Source: Actinomycetota bacterium
Lineage (GTDB): Bacteria > Actinomycetota > Actinomycetes > S36-B12
DNA length: 13,482 nucleotides
Assembly: GCA_003456155.1 (NCBI GenBank)
Contig: DMPC01000137.1
Location: forward strand, 4,386-17,867
Direction: 5' to 3'
Made by a program: the position numbers and the translations under genes. The notes beneath the pieces were generated by a model, which was given only the letters and a program-made list of their open reading frames with translations, ran no database searches and was not told the DNA's origin. The first letter of the stretch is position 1, and every line of letters begins with the position of its first letter. Positions 1-7,086 of the stretch are shown in pieces.

Positions 1-153
1 GGGCTGATCAGGCCAGAGCAGTCGGTGCGAGATGCGCGGATCGAACCACTGCCAGCTGGTCTCCATCCAGCCCGGCAGGTCAACGATTGGCTCGGGGTAC
101 ACCCAAGTCTCGTACTGGCTCGACACCACGTCGCTGAGCGGATCAGGTGTCAT
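1..153 (-). CDS. Class I SAM-dependent methyltransferase, N-terminal fragment (runs off the window)
   Basis: Reading the minus strand from the ATG at 153 gives 51 open codons to the window edge. The N-terminal peptide includes the stretch QYETWVYPEPIVDLPGW, followed by QWFDPRISHRLLWPDQP. From memory, this resembles the N-terminal segment (QYE.W.YP.PI.DL ... FDP...R.LWPD) that precedes the SAM-binding Rossmann domain in a group of bacterial class I methyltransferases. The catalytic domain itself lies outside the window, so substrate and activity cannot be judged. An AGAGGC Shine-Dalgarno-like site (157-162) lies 3 bases before the ATG. A promoter with a 17-base spacer lies at 189-217. The gene is divergent from the PGRS-like gene. 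The coding assignment is firm; the family assignment rests on a short, partly remembered motif. Confidence 0.72.
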   Translation of the reverse strand, partial: MTPDPLSDVVSSQYETWVYPEPIVDLPGWMETSWQWFDPRISHRLLWPDQP

Positions 154-188
154 GCGGCCTCTGTTCGTCCGTCGAGGAGTGGGCCTGA

Positions 189-217
189 AATCTACGCCCA
201 GGGCCATGAGGTGCCAA
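189..217 (-). promoter_or_regulatory. Sigma70-type promoter of the methyltransferase gene
   Basis: On the minus strand a -35 box TTGGCA (212-217, five of six matches to TTGACA) is separated by exactly 17 bases from a -10 box TAGATT (189-194, four of six matches, TANNNT). Transcription would begin near 182, giving a leader of about 28 bases that contains the AGAGGC ribosome site. This is the best-formed promoter I found in the window. Confidence 0.6.
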
Positions 218-335
218 GCAGAGGAGCTCTATCGGGAATTCGGTTGTCCTTGAATCCGATGTGTCCGACTGTTCGCGGAGCCAGTGTGCGTTCGCTCATG
301 CGGTTTGAGTTCCACCAACACTTGGGGAGAGGAAC

Positions 336-1391
336 GTGCGCGCTTCGGCATTGTCGGCACGGATTCTCCTGGGCGCGTCCTGCTTCGGCGCCGCCCGCAT
401 CGTGCACGCAGGCACAGGGACCAGTGCAGCCTGGGCCGCTCAGATACCGATGCTGCAGGAGTTCACTGGTGACCCCTCGGGCACTGACGTCGGTGCGTCC
501 GGTGAAGTTCTCGCGTCGACGAGCGGGTTGCGTCAGTCTGTGGAGGAGTCCGTCGGTGATGACGCTGTCGAGTCCACCGTGCTGCTGCGTAGCGCCGAGG
601 CCTCGGCCGGGCCTGTGTCGCGTGCTGCTCCTGCGGCAGGCGCGAGTTCGCAGGGCAAGAGTTCAGCCTCGACCTCCGTATCGAGCTGCGTCGACAACGC
701 CATGAAGATGGCCAAGCCTCTGCTCAGCTCCCTCGCAACTCCGGGCAGCCAGAAGGCCCGAGATGTAGACGGGATTCTCAGGCGGATCAAGTCCGAGTCT
801 TCGGCCTGCGCGGACAGGCTCTTCACGAATGGCACCGCAGCCCACCCGAACGCAGGCCTTTTGACAGGTAATGGATTCAGTTTCACGGCTAGGAGCTGCG
901 CAGGCTCCCGTGCGTGCGCAGGTGGCAACGCCGGTGCGTTGCTGGGTAATGGCGGGCACGGCTTCAACGGTGGCGCCGGTGGCAACGCAGGCTGGTACGG
1001 CGGTGCGGCAGGCAATGGCGGCGACGCTGCAGTCGTCGCTTGCTCATCGGCGTCGTGCCTGGGGGGCCCGGGTGGTCGCGCGGGTCGCTACGGCCGCGGT
1101 GGTGCGGGTGGTGATGGCGCACCAGGCTTCGCTGGCGGCGCCGGCGGTACCGGCGGATTGATCGGGGGCGCGGGCGGCAACGGTGGTAACGGTGGCGACG
1201 GAGCCAATGGCGGTGCGGGCGGTGCGGGTGGGGATGCCGGAGCGGGTCGAGGAAGTGTCGGGCGCGAGGGCGCTGGTGGTAACGGGGGAGACGCCGGAGC
1301 CCCGGGCAATGGCGGCAAGGGCAGCACCAGTGGCGGCAACGGCGGTGACGAAGCACGGGTCTACGTCGTGTCACGTCTCGAGAGCCACTAA
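336..1391 (+). CDS. Secreted glycine-rich PGRS-like repeat protein without a PE domain
   Basis: A 351-residue protein starts at GTG 336, chosen because the strong site GGGGAGAGG (324-332) sits 3 bases upstream. Residues 1-25 look like a weak signal peptide (two arginines, hydrophobic core, possible cleavage after VHA25). Residues 26-115 are Ala/Ser/Gly/Glu-rich, and 116-165 look helical with Cys118 and Cys158. From about residue 173 the sequence becomes Gly/Ala/Asn-rich repeats of GGxGG and GNGG type, with stretches such as NAGLLTGNG and GGAGGNAGWYGGAAGNGGD that closely recall the PGRS arrays of mycobacterial PE_PGRS proteins. There is no PE domain at the N terminus. Two close cysteine pairs (188/194 and 236/241) interrupt the array and could form disulfides. 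The protein ends in a non-repetitive tail (RVYVVSRLESH). A surface or wall-associated location is inferred; the function is unknown. Confidence 0.75.
   Translation: MRASALSARILLGASCFGAARIVHAGTGTSAAWAAQIPMLQEFTGDPSGTDVGASGEVLASTSGLRQSVEESVGDDAVESTVLLRSAEASAGPVSRAAPAAGASSQGKSSASTSVSSCVDNAMKMAKPLLSSLATPGSQKARDVDGILRRIKSESSACADRLFTNGTAAHPNAGLLTGNGFSFTARSCAGSRACAGGNAGALLGNGGHGFNGGAGGNAGWYGGAAGNGGDAAVVACSSASCLGGPGGRAGRYGRGGAGGDGAPGFAGGAGGTGGLIGGAGGNGGNGGDGANGGAGGAGGDAGAGRGSVGREGAGGNGGDAGAPGNGGKGSTSGGNGGDEARVYVVSRLESH
852..1349 (+). repeat. DNA encoding the glycine-rich PGRS-like array
   Basis: This is an imperfect short-period repeat of GGN triplets (ggcggt, ggcaac, ggtgcg) coding for GGA/GGN/GNGG units, residues about 173-338 of the host protein. 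Because of the composition, several other frames stay open here on both strands; these give low-complexity Pro/Arg translations and are not genes. Such arrays are prone to slippage and to assembly error, so the exact length should be treated with care. Confidence 0.75.
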
Positions 1392-1458
1392 TGTGACAAC
1401 TATTCAGGTCGGGGCTTGTCGGGTGCCCAGGCGCGTAGACATGGGCGGTGCAGGTGTC

Positions 1459-2574
1459 ATGAGGGTCTTCCGGAGATTCACGCTAGCCTTCGTGGCCGTA
1501 GCGGCTCTTGCTCTCGCAGCCCCCGAAGCGGCACACGCCTGCACGCGCATCCTCTGGAACGACAACAACGTGGCCGTCCTTGCCAGCCGCAGTGCGGATT
1601 GGCTCTTTCCGACCGAGCCTGAGTTGATTGCAAGTCCTCGCGGGATGAAGCGGGATGGAGGCTTTTTCGATGGCCAGCAACAGATTCCGGTGAACCCCGC
1701 CAGGTGGACGGCTCGCCACGGAAGCGTTGCCGTATCCGTTTTCGACTCCGCAGTGTTCGACGGCATGAATGAACGCGGGCTTGCCGTGCACGGTCTGTGG
1801 CTCTACGCCTCGGACTATGGCCCCCGCGATCCTTCTCGGCAGGGCATCCGCACCACTTTGTGGACTCAATACCTGCTTGACAATGCGGCGACCGTGGAAG
1901 AGGCCATCGCGCTGCAGGCGGGCATTCAGCCGGTGGAAGTGCCGATGAGCTTCCCCGAGGGCTCGAAGGCAGTGATTCCCATCTCCATCGCAGTGGAGGA
2001 TTCCTCGGGCGACTCCGCGATCATGCAGTACATCAAGGGTGAACTCGTCGTTTATCGCGGTCGCGACTACCGAGTGCTGTCCAACGATCCGTCCTATGCG
2101 GATTCTCTGGCTGCCTTGAACTCCTATGACTTCACCAATGCGTCGAGGAAGACTCCACTTCCGGGCAATACGAATGGCATCGACCGCTTCATTCGGGCGA
2201 GCTACTACGCCAATTCCCTTCGCGATACGTCTCCCAAGAGCGTGACGGGCGCTGTGGCGTCGCTGCTCTCTGTCGCGCGGAATGTCTCGCCCCCTGTCGG
2301 AGCCCCCCTGTATGGACCTGGATCCCAGGAGGCCACCGATTGGCGCACGGTGTCCGACCTCACCAACCTCGTCTACTATTTCGAGCCAACGCGACGCCTC
2401 GCGATTCTGAAGACGGATCTGAAGAAGCTCGACTTCCGCGCGAAAGCCCCCCTTCAGACACTCGATCCTCTGACGAAGGGCTTCAACGGTGACGTGACCG
2501 GCGACTACACACCGGCGAAAGTGGCGCCGTTCTACGGCACCGCTTCGCCGGCATCCGCCCCACGCACTCCATAG
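1459..2574 (+). CDS. Secreted Ntn hydrolase, choloylglycine hydrolase/penicillin V acylase family
   Basis: A 371-residue linear amide C-N hydrolase. Residues 1-27 form a clear signal peptide (MRVFRR, then a hydrophobic core ending APEAAHA), and cleavage would expose Cys28 as the N-terminal nucleophile. Arg44 and Asp47 (in SRSADW) stand +16 and +19 from the cysteine, the spacing of the known catalytic residues Cys2/Arg18/Asp21 in bile salt hydrolases. Asn209 (VLSNDPSY) and Arg243 (DRFIR) fit the later Asn and Arg. The DGMNERGLAVHGLWL stretch is also family-typical. It hydrolyses amide bonds; in an environmental actinobacterium the substrate may be an N-acyl homoserine lactone, a penicillin or another acyl amide, which the sequence does not decide. 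An in-frame ATG at 1441 is an alternative start; I prefer 1459 because it puts the basic residues at the N terminus. It lies 67 bases after the PGRS-like gene and may be co-transcribed with it. Confidence 0.9.
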   Translation: MRVFRRFTLAFVAVAALALAAPEAAHACTRILWNDNNVAVLASRSADWLFPTEPELIASPRGMKRDGGFFDGQQQIPVNPARWTARHGSVAVSVFDSAVFDGMNERGLAVHGLWLYASDYGPRDPSRQGIRTTLWTQYLLDNAATVEEAIALQAGIQPVEVPMSFPEGSKAVIPISIAVEDSSGDSAIMQYIKGELVVYRGRDYRVLSNDPSYADSLAALNSYDFTNASRKTPLPGNTNGIDRFIRASYYANSLRDTSPKSVTGAVASLLSVARNVSPPVGAPLYGPGSQEATDWRTVSDLTNLVYYFEPTRRLAILKTDLKKLDFRAKAPLQTLDPLTKGFNGDVTGDYTPAKVAPFYGTASPASAPRTP

Positions 2575-2664
2575 AGCCCTCGGCTGCCGCCGCCTCCCCG
2601 GCCACGGCATCCATCCCCGCACGCTTCAGGATGATGTCCGTGTGCCGGGGCACGGTCGGTGAGT

Positions 2665-3162
2665 TCAGTTCGCCTTCCGACTGAAGAGCATCTCAATGGT
2701 CGTATCCCGCTCCGGGCCAGCGCTGAACTCCAGCGATATGACCATGCTGTCGCGACCACCCGCGTCCTTGCGCATCTCGAGGTTGTAGGCGCGAGGATCC
2801 GCCCGAGTGGAGTCCGAATAGAAGACGATCGTCCTGGTCGGACTGTTGGCAAGCTTCAGGATGCCAAAGTCTCCCTTGGGGTGCTTCTGACTCTGGAAGA
2901 CCGAGAGATTCGAGCGGTATCGAGAGCCCTTCGTGAGCTTCAGGAACTCGCCACCCTTGCACTCGATGGCCGGAGCCGGCGGGGGCGCAGGCAACGTGCC
3001 AGGGCAGGTGATCTCCGTCCCATCGACATTCCACGCCTTCAACTCCCACGTCCCGTAGTAGCTGCGGTCGGATTGGGGATCGGCCATGGCCATAGGCGCC
3101 AAGCTCACGGTCAAGGCGACTGCACCGGTTGCGACCATGGCGCTCATCACGGCCTTCTTCAT
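2665..3162 (-). CDS. Small secreted protein of unknown function, possibly beta-barrel
   Basis: A 165-residue product. The ATG at 3162 is chosen because GGGAG precedes it by 5 bases and it begins a good signal peptide (MKK, hydrophobic core, cleavage after PMAMA27). The open frame continues 47 codons upstream, but that part lacks a start site and looks non-coding. The mature part begins DPQSDRSYYGTWELKAWN; the G-x-W near the N terminus and alternating polar/hydrophobic strands suggest a small beta-rich, perhaps lipocalin-like, fold. Two cysteines (53 and 68) flank a proline-rich loop (TLPAPPPAP) and could form a disulfide. Its 3' end faces the Ntn hydrolase across 90 bases. I do not recognise the family; the lipocalin idea is only an inference. 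Confidence 0.72.
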   Translation of the reverse strand: MKKAVMSAMVATGAVALTVSLAPMAMADPQSDRSYYGTWELKAWNVDGTEITCPGTLPAPPPAPAIECKGGEFLKLTKGSRYRSNLSVFQSQKHPKGDFGILKLANSPTRTIVFYSDSTRADPRAYNLEMRKDAGGRDSMVISLEFSAGPERDTTIEMLFSRKAN

Positions 3163-3500
3163 GTTTCTCCCAAGCGTCCAGGATGTCGGCAAGATCTGGC
3201 AGGGGTCCTGATTCGGCAGGACGATTCCTGTCGAACAGTACGGCTCTGCCTCCTGATCAGGGGAGCCTTTCGACAAAGCGGCCTCAGGAGATCGCCACGC
3301 CATGATGGTTGGTGGCTTGACGAGCGTTATGTGGCGGGGGCGGGCGCTCGCCTGCGGTCTTCCGTCAATCGTCTGCTCACCCTCTCTGCGCCTTCTAGAG
3401 TGAGGGCCTCAGATCGTCGTAGTTCCCGCCGGTGCCCGCTGGATCCTGGCAGGCGGTGCTCCTTCGATCGCGGGTCATTACTCGAGATGGGGTCAGGAAG
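3163..3500 (+). other. Divergent intergenic region, 338 bases, no gene seen
   Basis: It separates the starts of the small secreted protein (leftward) and the three-helix membrane protein (rightward), so it should hold both promoters. I could not find a pair of -35/-10 boxes with correct spacing for either gene. The open frames that cross it give translations unlike proteins (Arg/Ser-rich) and no ribosome site. The only structured element is the palindrome at 3252-3261. Confidence 0.5.
3252..3261. repeat. Perfect 10-base palindrome CCTGATCAGG
   Basis: A perfect inverted repeat with no spacer lies about 90 bases upstream of the secreted-protein start, inside the divergent region. With flanks (CTCCTGATCAGGGGAG) the symmetry extends imperfectly. 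It could be an operator for a dimeric regulator, but a 10-base palindrome can occur by chance and no second copy flanks either gene. Confidence 0.25.
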
Positions 3501-3878
3501 ATGGCGAATGCGACCAGGGCACTTGTGGTGGCCATCATCAGCGCTGTTGTCTTCCTGCCGCTGGTCTTTTTTGAAGTGGTCGTCTTCTTGCTGGCCGGCA
3601 TGATCACCTACGAGCCGAGCAACCCGTGGTTCATCAAGGTCGCTGCCGTCGCTGCTGTGCTCTTGGTCGCCGCTGTTGCCCTTGCCCTTCCCCTCGCAGC
3701 GGTGGTGATGGGTGCACGGTCGCGCCGACTCATCCGGTCGAGTGAGGCCGCTATGCCGGGTGCATCGAAGGCGTTGGCTGCTCAAGTGATCGGCGGCATT
3801 GTGACTGTTGGTGTCGTGATCGTGCAGATCTACCTCGTCCTCATGGCAGCCGGAGTGTGCAGTCTGGACGGCTGCTGA
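3501..3878 (+). CDS. Small three-helix membrane protein, function unknown
   Basis: A 125-residue protein with three strongly hydrophobic segments: about residues 8-33, 43-67 and 91-113. A basic loop (ARSRRLIRSS) follows the second helix and probably faces the cytoplasm. The C terminus ends GVCSLDGC with two cysteines, which might be extracytoplasmic. The start is ATG 3501, preceded by a purine-rich GGGGTCAGGAAG; an upstream in-frame GTG at 3432 has no ribosome site. It converges on the nucleoside hydrolase gene with only 21 bases between stop codons. No family is recognised. Confidence 0.65.
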   Translation: MANATRALVVAIISAVVFLPLVFFEVVVFLLAGMITYEPSNPWFIKVAAVAAVLLVAAVALALPLAAVVMGARSRRLIRSSEAAMPGASKALAAQVIGGIVTVGVVIVQIYLVLMAAGVCSLDGC

Positions 3879-3899
3879 CGAGGCAAGGGGGGCATGGCC

Positions 3900-5003
3900 C
3901 TAGCGATCAACCCGTCTGAAGGCGTCAATCATCCGCTCCTCGAACCGACTGACGTCAGGGCGCAGACACACGGTGATGTCTCGCTTGGCCCCTGCGGACG
4001 TCAGAGCACCAGCGGTGGCTTCCACGAGTTCATGGCGCGGTTCACCGAGCCAATTGCGATCCGGGAACTGTGGATCCGTGCTCGGCCCCGCGACGTCGGC
4101 GACCACCGTGAGTCTGCGCAACTCCCGTCGCTCGCAGATTCGAGGGTCGATGGCGATGGCGGCGGCGAGCGGATCCCAGTGGTAGTACTCGCCCGCGTCA
4201 TTGCTGCTCGTGACCTGCGTGAAGACACGTGACACGAACGTCGCGTCGGCGCCACTCGTCATCTGCTCGAAGCGCTGGATGAAGGCGTCGGTGAGAGGAG
4301 CCCGGTTCGTTGCGTCCAGTGGAACGATCTCGAGGGGAACGTCCGAGTCCAGGACGATCTTCGCCGCAACCGGATCGATGAAGAGATTCCATTCGGCCAC
4401 CGTGTTCGGACTGTCGTCGGTGAAGCCATGAACTCGGATGTTCCCGGGAACGTCGACGGCTCCAGCCATAGCGACGATGCGTCGGATCTTCTTCTTCAGA
4501 TGCGGGCTCTGCGTGATGACCTCGGCGATGGTTCTCATCGTTCCGAGGGACAGGATGGACATGGGCTCCTTGGCCTCGCGGAGCACCTTCTTCATGAGTG
4601 CCGTTGAGCTGAGTCGGGGTGGGCGCTTCGCCATGGGGACTTCCAAGCCGATCAGTTGATCGGACTGGTCGCGCCACTGGGTCGGGTAGGCGTTGGTCCC
4701 GTCGAGTGGCGCTCTGTGTGAGCAGCCGACGGGGACTCGAGTGTCATCCAGTTGAAGGATCCGCACGGCATTGCGCCGTGCGGATTCGCAGCGGGCCAGG
4801 CCATTGCCGGTGGCGGTGAGGGCGACGATGTCCTCGCCTCTTTCATTGGACAGGTACAGCATCGAAACCCAGTCGTCGATGCCCATGTCGCTGTCGATGA
4901 TCCAGCGCTCTCCGGACGCTGCAGCGGAGGGTGCCTGCCAGAGCAGCATGACCGGGGAGATGAGTGCCAGGACGACTGCGAGGACCTTTGCGAGACGTCG
5001 CAC
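3900..5003 (-). CDS. Exported inosine/uridine-preferring nucleoside hydrolase family protein
   Basis: A 367-residue protein starting at GTG 5003, with AGGGAGGGG about 7 bases upstream. Residues 1-29 are a signal peptide (MRRLAK, long hydrophobic core, APSAAA). The calcium and ribose site signature DxDxGxDD is present as DSDMGIDDW, with Asp37, Asp39, Asp43 and Asp44. Other family landmarks follow: VAMAGAVDVPGN (about 177-188), AEWNLFIDP with Glu204 and Asn206, and HWDPLAA with Asp277 as the late metal aspartate. Family members hydrolyse the N-glycosidic bond of ribonucleosides to base and ribose. Export suggests scavenging of nucleosides outside the cytoplasmic membrane. The usual proline of DTDPG is methionine here and the usual AEFN is AEWN, so substrate preference may differ. 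It is divergent from the lipase-like gene, 165 bases away. Confidence 0.88.
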   Translation of the reverse strand: MRRLAKVLAVVLALISPVMLLWQAPSAAASGERWIIDSDMGIDDWVSMLYLSNERGEDIVALTATGNGLARCESARRNAVRILQLDDTRVPVGCSHRAPLDGTNAYPTQWRDQSDQLIGLEVPMAKRPPRLSSTALMKKVLREAKEPMSILSLGTMRTIAEVITQSPHLKKKIRRIVAMAGAVDVPGNIRVHGFTDDSPNTVAEWNLFIDPVAAKIVLDSDVPLEIVPLDATNRAPLTDAFIQRFEQMTSGADATFVSRVFTQVTSSNDAGEYYHWDPLAAAIAIDPRICERRELRRLTVVADVAGPSTDPQFPDRNWLGEPRHELVEATAGALTSAGAKRDITVCLRPDVSRFEERMIDAFRRVDR

Positions 5004-5084
5004 GTCTGTGCCCCTCCCTTTGGCTCTGCGTCGTCGGGAGCCATCGGGTCGGCAGCCTAGGAGAGAGGAGCGAGGAGGCGGTGT

Positions 5085-5113
5085 TTGCCCACCCGGAGCG
5101 CGTGACGCATGAT
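5085..5113 (+). promoter_or_regulatory. Possible promoter of the lipase-like gene
   Basis: TTGCCC (5085-5090) and CATGAT (5108-5113) each match the sigma70 consensus at four of six positions and are 17 bases apart. Transcription would start near 5120, about 49 bases before the ATG at 5169. In such G+C-rich sequence a chance match of this quality is possible. Confidence 0.33.
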
Positions 5114-5168
5114 GGCGCGGTGGGCCGCCAGGGTGGCGGTGGAGTGCCTCTTGCTATCGGAGTTCTGC

Positions 5169-7058
5169 ATGCGGCGGATCGCGGGGCTGCTGGCCATCGC
5201 GCTCGCCCTGGGACTGGTCCCGGCCGCAGTCGTGGCGCTCCCGGTTTCCACCGGGGGGCTGGTCATCTCGAGCGTCACCCTCGAGGTGCAGTCGGTGGCG
5301 ACGCCGACGTCCTGGGTGCCCGCGACGACGGTGCATGAGGGTTCGCCGGCGCGTCTGGTCCTGACCGTTGACTCACCCGGTCGTGGGGTGGTGCGCACGA
5401 CCGTGACGCTCCCGGGTGTTGCCGAGGCCGTCGGTGACTCCTCGACCGAGGTGTCGCAGGGAGGCGCGACGCTGACGGTGCCCCTTGACCTCTCGTACGG
5501 CGCCTGGCTGGCTGGAGAGGTCCCGAACACGGCTGATCACCTTGATGTCAGCGTCACCTACGCACCGATACCCCCGACGCCGGTGAGTCCGCAGGAGACG
5601 GTCGCACCGTCTGCGTCGCCCTCTCCCTCACCCACGGCATCGCCATCGGGGGCACTCGAGGAGACGGCCGTCATCCCGACGCCGGCGGCGACATCGAGTG
5701 CCGTCCGTCTGGTGATGAGCGGCGCATCCAGGAATGATCGACGCGCCATCAGGGCTGCCATCAACGACCTTCCTCCGGGAATCAGGGTTGTGGCCGTCAT
5801 CCGTCCTTCCGCGAGCCGTGCTGTGGGCTGTCCGACTGCGCGGCAGCTTGCTGATCTCGTCCCGTCACTCGCGAAGGCATCGGGGCGCTCCGTAGTGATC
5901 CGGTACGGCGAACCCGTGCGCAGAGGGTGCGCGCGGCTGGAACTCTCGTCATCAGGCGTGCCGCGAACCAGATCCCTGGTGGTGCGTTCGTCCGCGACCC
6001 TCTCCGTGCCCATCGTGGTCGCTCCCCGCCCTCTCATCCTCGTCCACGGCATGTGGTCCGATGCCAGCACCTGGGATGACTACTCCCGGTCCGGCAACTT
6101 TCTCGCCGGCGCCCACCCCCAGTGGCGCGGTCACGCGGTGTCCACGATGGACACCGGCTCGCCGTGGACTCCGTACGCGGCCGTCAACACGATCACTCAG
6201 AACGCGGCCTTGGCGTGGACGTACGTGCAGGGTCGAAGGGTGGACCTCAACGCGCATGAAGTGGACATCGTCGGTCATTCCCTCGGTGGCGTCATCATTC
6301 GGCGGATGCTCCACGATTCGAGCACCGGAGCGACGGCGCGTGCGGCGATCCGCTCCGTGGTCCTTCTCGGCACCCCTAACGGGGGTTCCTCCTGCTCGGA
6401 AGCCTGGTCGGTGCCAGCGAACGCCGAGCTCACCCATGCGGCGATGGAGACCTTCAATCTCGCCTACCCGGGCTACCCGGGAGCCTTCACCACCTCGCTG
6501 TATTCCGATCACTTCGGGTCCACCTGCTTCGACGCCAACGCAGGCGACCTGTTCGTGCCCTCGTGGAGCACGCAGGCCGAGTCGGTCAACATCGTGCGTC
6601 GGATCACCCCGGGGGTCCAGCACGCGGACATGCCCGAGGACTCCCGGGTGTTCAGTGACTACCTTCGGCCGGCACTCGCCCTGGCGCGCGCACCCGCGGA
6701 TGCCGGTCCGACGGCGCGGCTCACCAATCCGAATGCCTCGTCGACGCGACTGGAGGAGGGGACAGCGACGGGGAGCCCACTGGCGGTGACGAGGACGGTC
6801 ACGATCACGTCGGGGCAGAGACTGGTCGCGAGCGTGGTGGCGGACGCCGGGGCGAGCGGAAGCCTGCAGTACCCCAGCGGCAGCGGAACCGTCTCGGTGC
6901 CGCTCACGGCAGTGGGTGACTACCCGATCTTCGAGGCCGAGGTCACCTATGCGGCGCTGGGTGGCTCGACCGGACCGGTGACCGCGACGGTCACTGTCGA
7001 GGCGACCACCGCGACCGCGTCACCCCAGTGGCGCTGGTCGCTGGTCGCGCACCGGTGA
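5169..7058 (+). CDS. Exported multidomain alpha/beta hydrolase (lipase/esterase-like)
   Basis: A 629-residue protein; ATG 5169 is preceded by GGAG at 6 bases and opens a typical signal peptide (MRRIAG, core, cleavage near AVVA23). Residues 24-132 are beta-rich and Ig-like. A Ser/Pro/Thr linker (about 133-177) joins them to a region at about 180-285 with Cys221 and Cys254. The hydrolase domain follows at about 285-505: the oxyanion motif LVHGMW (His293-Gly294), nucleophile Ser371 in GHSLGG, likely acid Asp460 (NAGDLFVP) and base His485 (VQHADMP). The cap area has cysteines in SSCSEAW and STCFDAN. A second beta-rich domain ends the protein. The triad and fold fit a triacylglycerol lipase or esterase of the GHSLGG type acting outside the cell; the substrate is not predictable. 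An upstream in-frame ATG (5109) would bury the signal peptide. Confidence 0.87.
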   Translation: MRRIAGLLAIALALGLVPAAVVALPVSTGGLVISSVTLEVQSVATPTSWVPATTVHEGSPARLVLTVDSPGRGVVRTTVTLPGVAEAVGDSSTEVSQGGATLTVPLDLSYGAWLAGEVPNTADHLDVSVTYAPIPPTPVSPQETVAPSASPSPSPTASPSGALEETAVIPTPAATSSAVRLVMSGASRNDRRAIRAAINDLPPGIRVVAVIRPSASRAVGCPTARQLADLVPSLAKASGRSVVIRYGEPVRRGCARLELSSSGVPRTRSLVVRSSATLSVPIVVAPRPLILVHGMWSDASTWDDYSRSGNFLAGAHPQWRGHAVSTMDTGSPWTPYAAVNTITQNAALAWTYVQGRRVDLNAHEVDIVGHSLGGVIIRRMLHDSSTGATARAAIRSVVLLGTPNGGSSCSEAWSVPANAELTHAAMETFNLAYPGYPGAFTTSLYSDHFGSTCFDANAGDLFVPSWSTQAESVNIVRRITPGVQHADMPEDSRVFSDYLRPALALARAPADAGPTARLTNPNASSTRLEEGTATGSPLAVTRTVTITSGQRLVASVVADAGASGSLQYPSGSGTVSVPLTAVGDYPIFEAEVTYAALGGSTGPVTATVTVEATTATASPQWRWSLVAHR

Positions 7059-7086
7059 CCTCGAGGGACGCACGTGACCCCGCAGA

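Noticed and set aside
336..413. Lipoprotein signal in the PGRS-like protein (Cys16 in LLGASC)
   Set aside because: The residues before the cysteine do not fit a lipobox well (no Leu/Val/Ile at -3); an ordinary signal peptide is more likely.
964..1374. Minus-strand frames rich in Pro or Arg/His opposite the PGRS-like gene
   Set aside because: Low-complexity antisense of GGN codons, without ribosome sites.
1183..1458. Longer N-terminal extension of the Ntn hydrolase frame
   Set aside because: It overlaps the PGRS-like gene in another frame and would put about 92 low-complexity residues before a clear signal peptide.
1483..2622. Long minus-strand open frame opposite the Ntn hydrolase
   Set aside because: It is antisense to a well-supported gene; the translation is Arg/His/Gly-rich with no motif and arises from high G+C codon bias.
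2642..2653. Small inverted repeat GTGCCGGGGCAC in the convergent gap as a terminator
   Set aside because: Only a 4-bp stem with a tetraloop and no T-run; too weak to call.
2659..3603. Plus-strand open frame of 314 codons across the secreted-protein gene and the divergent region
   Set aside because: It is antisense to a gene with a signal peptide and good ribosome site, has no start signal, and reads as Arg-rich noise.
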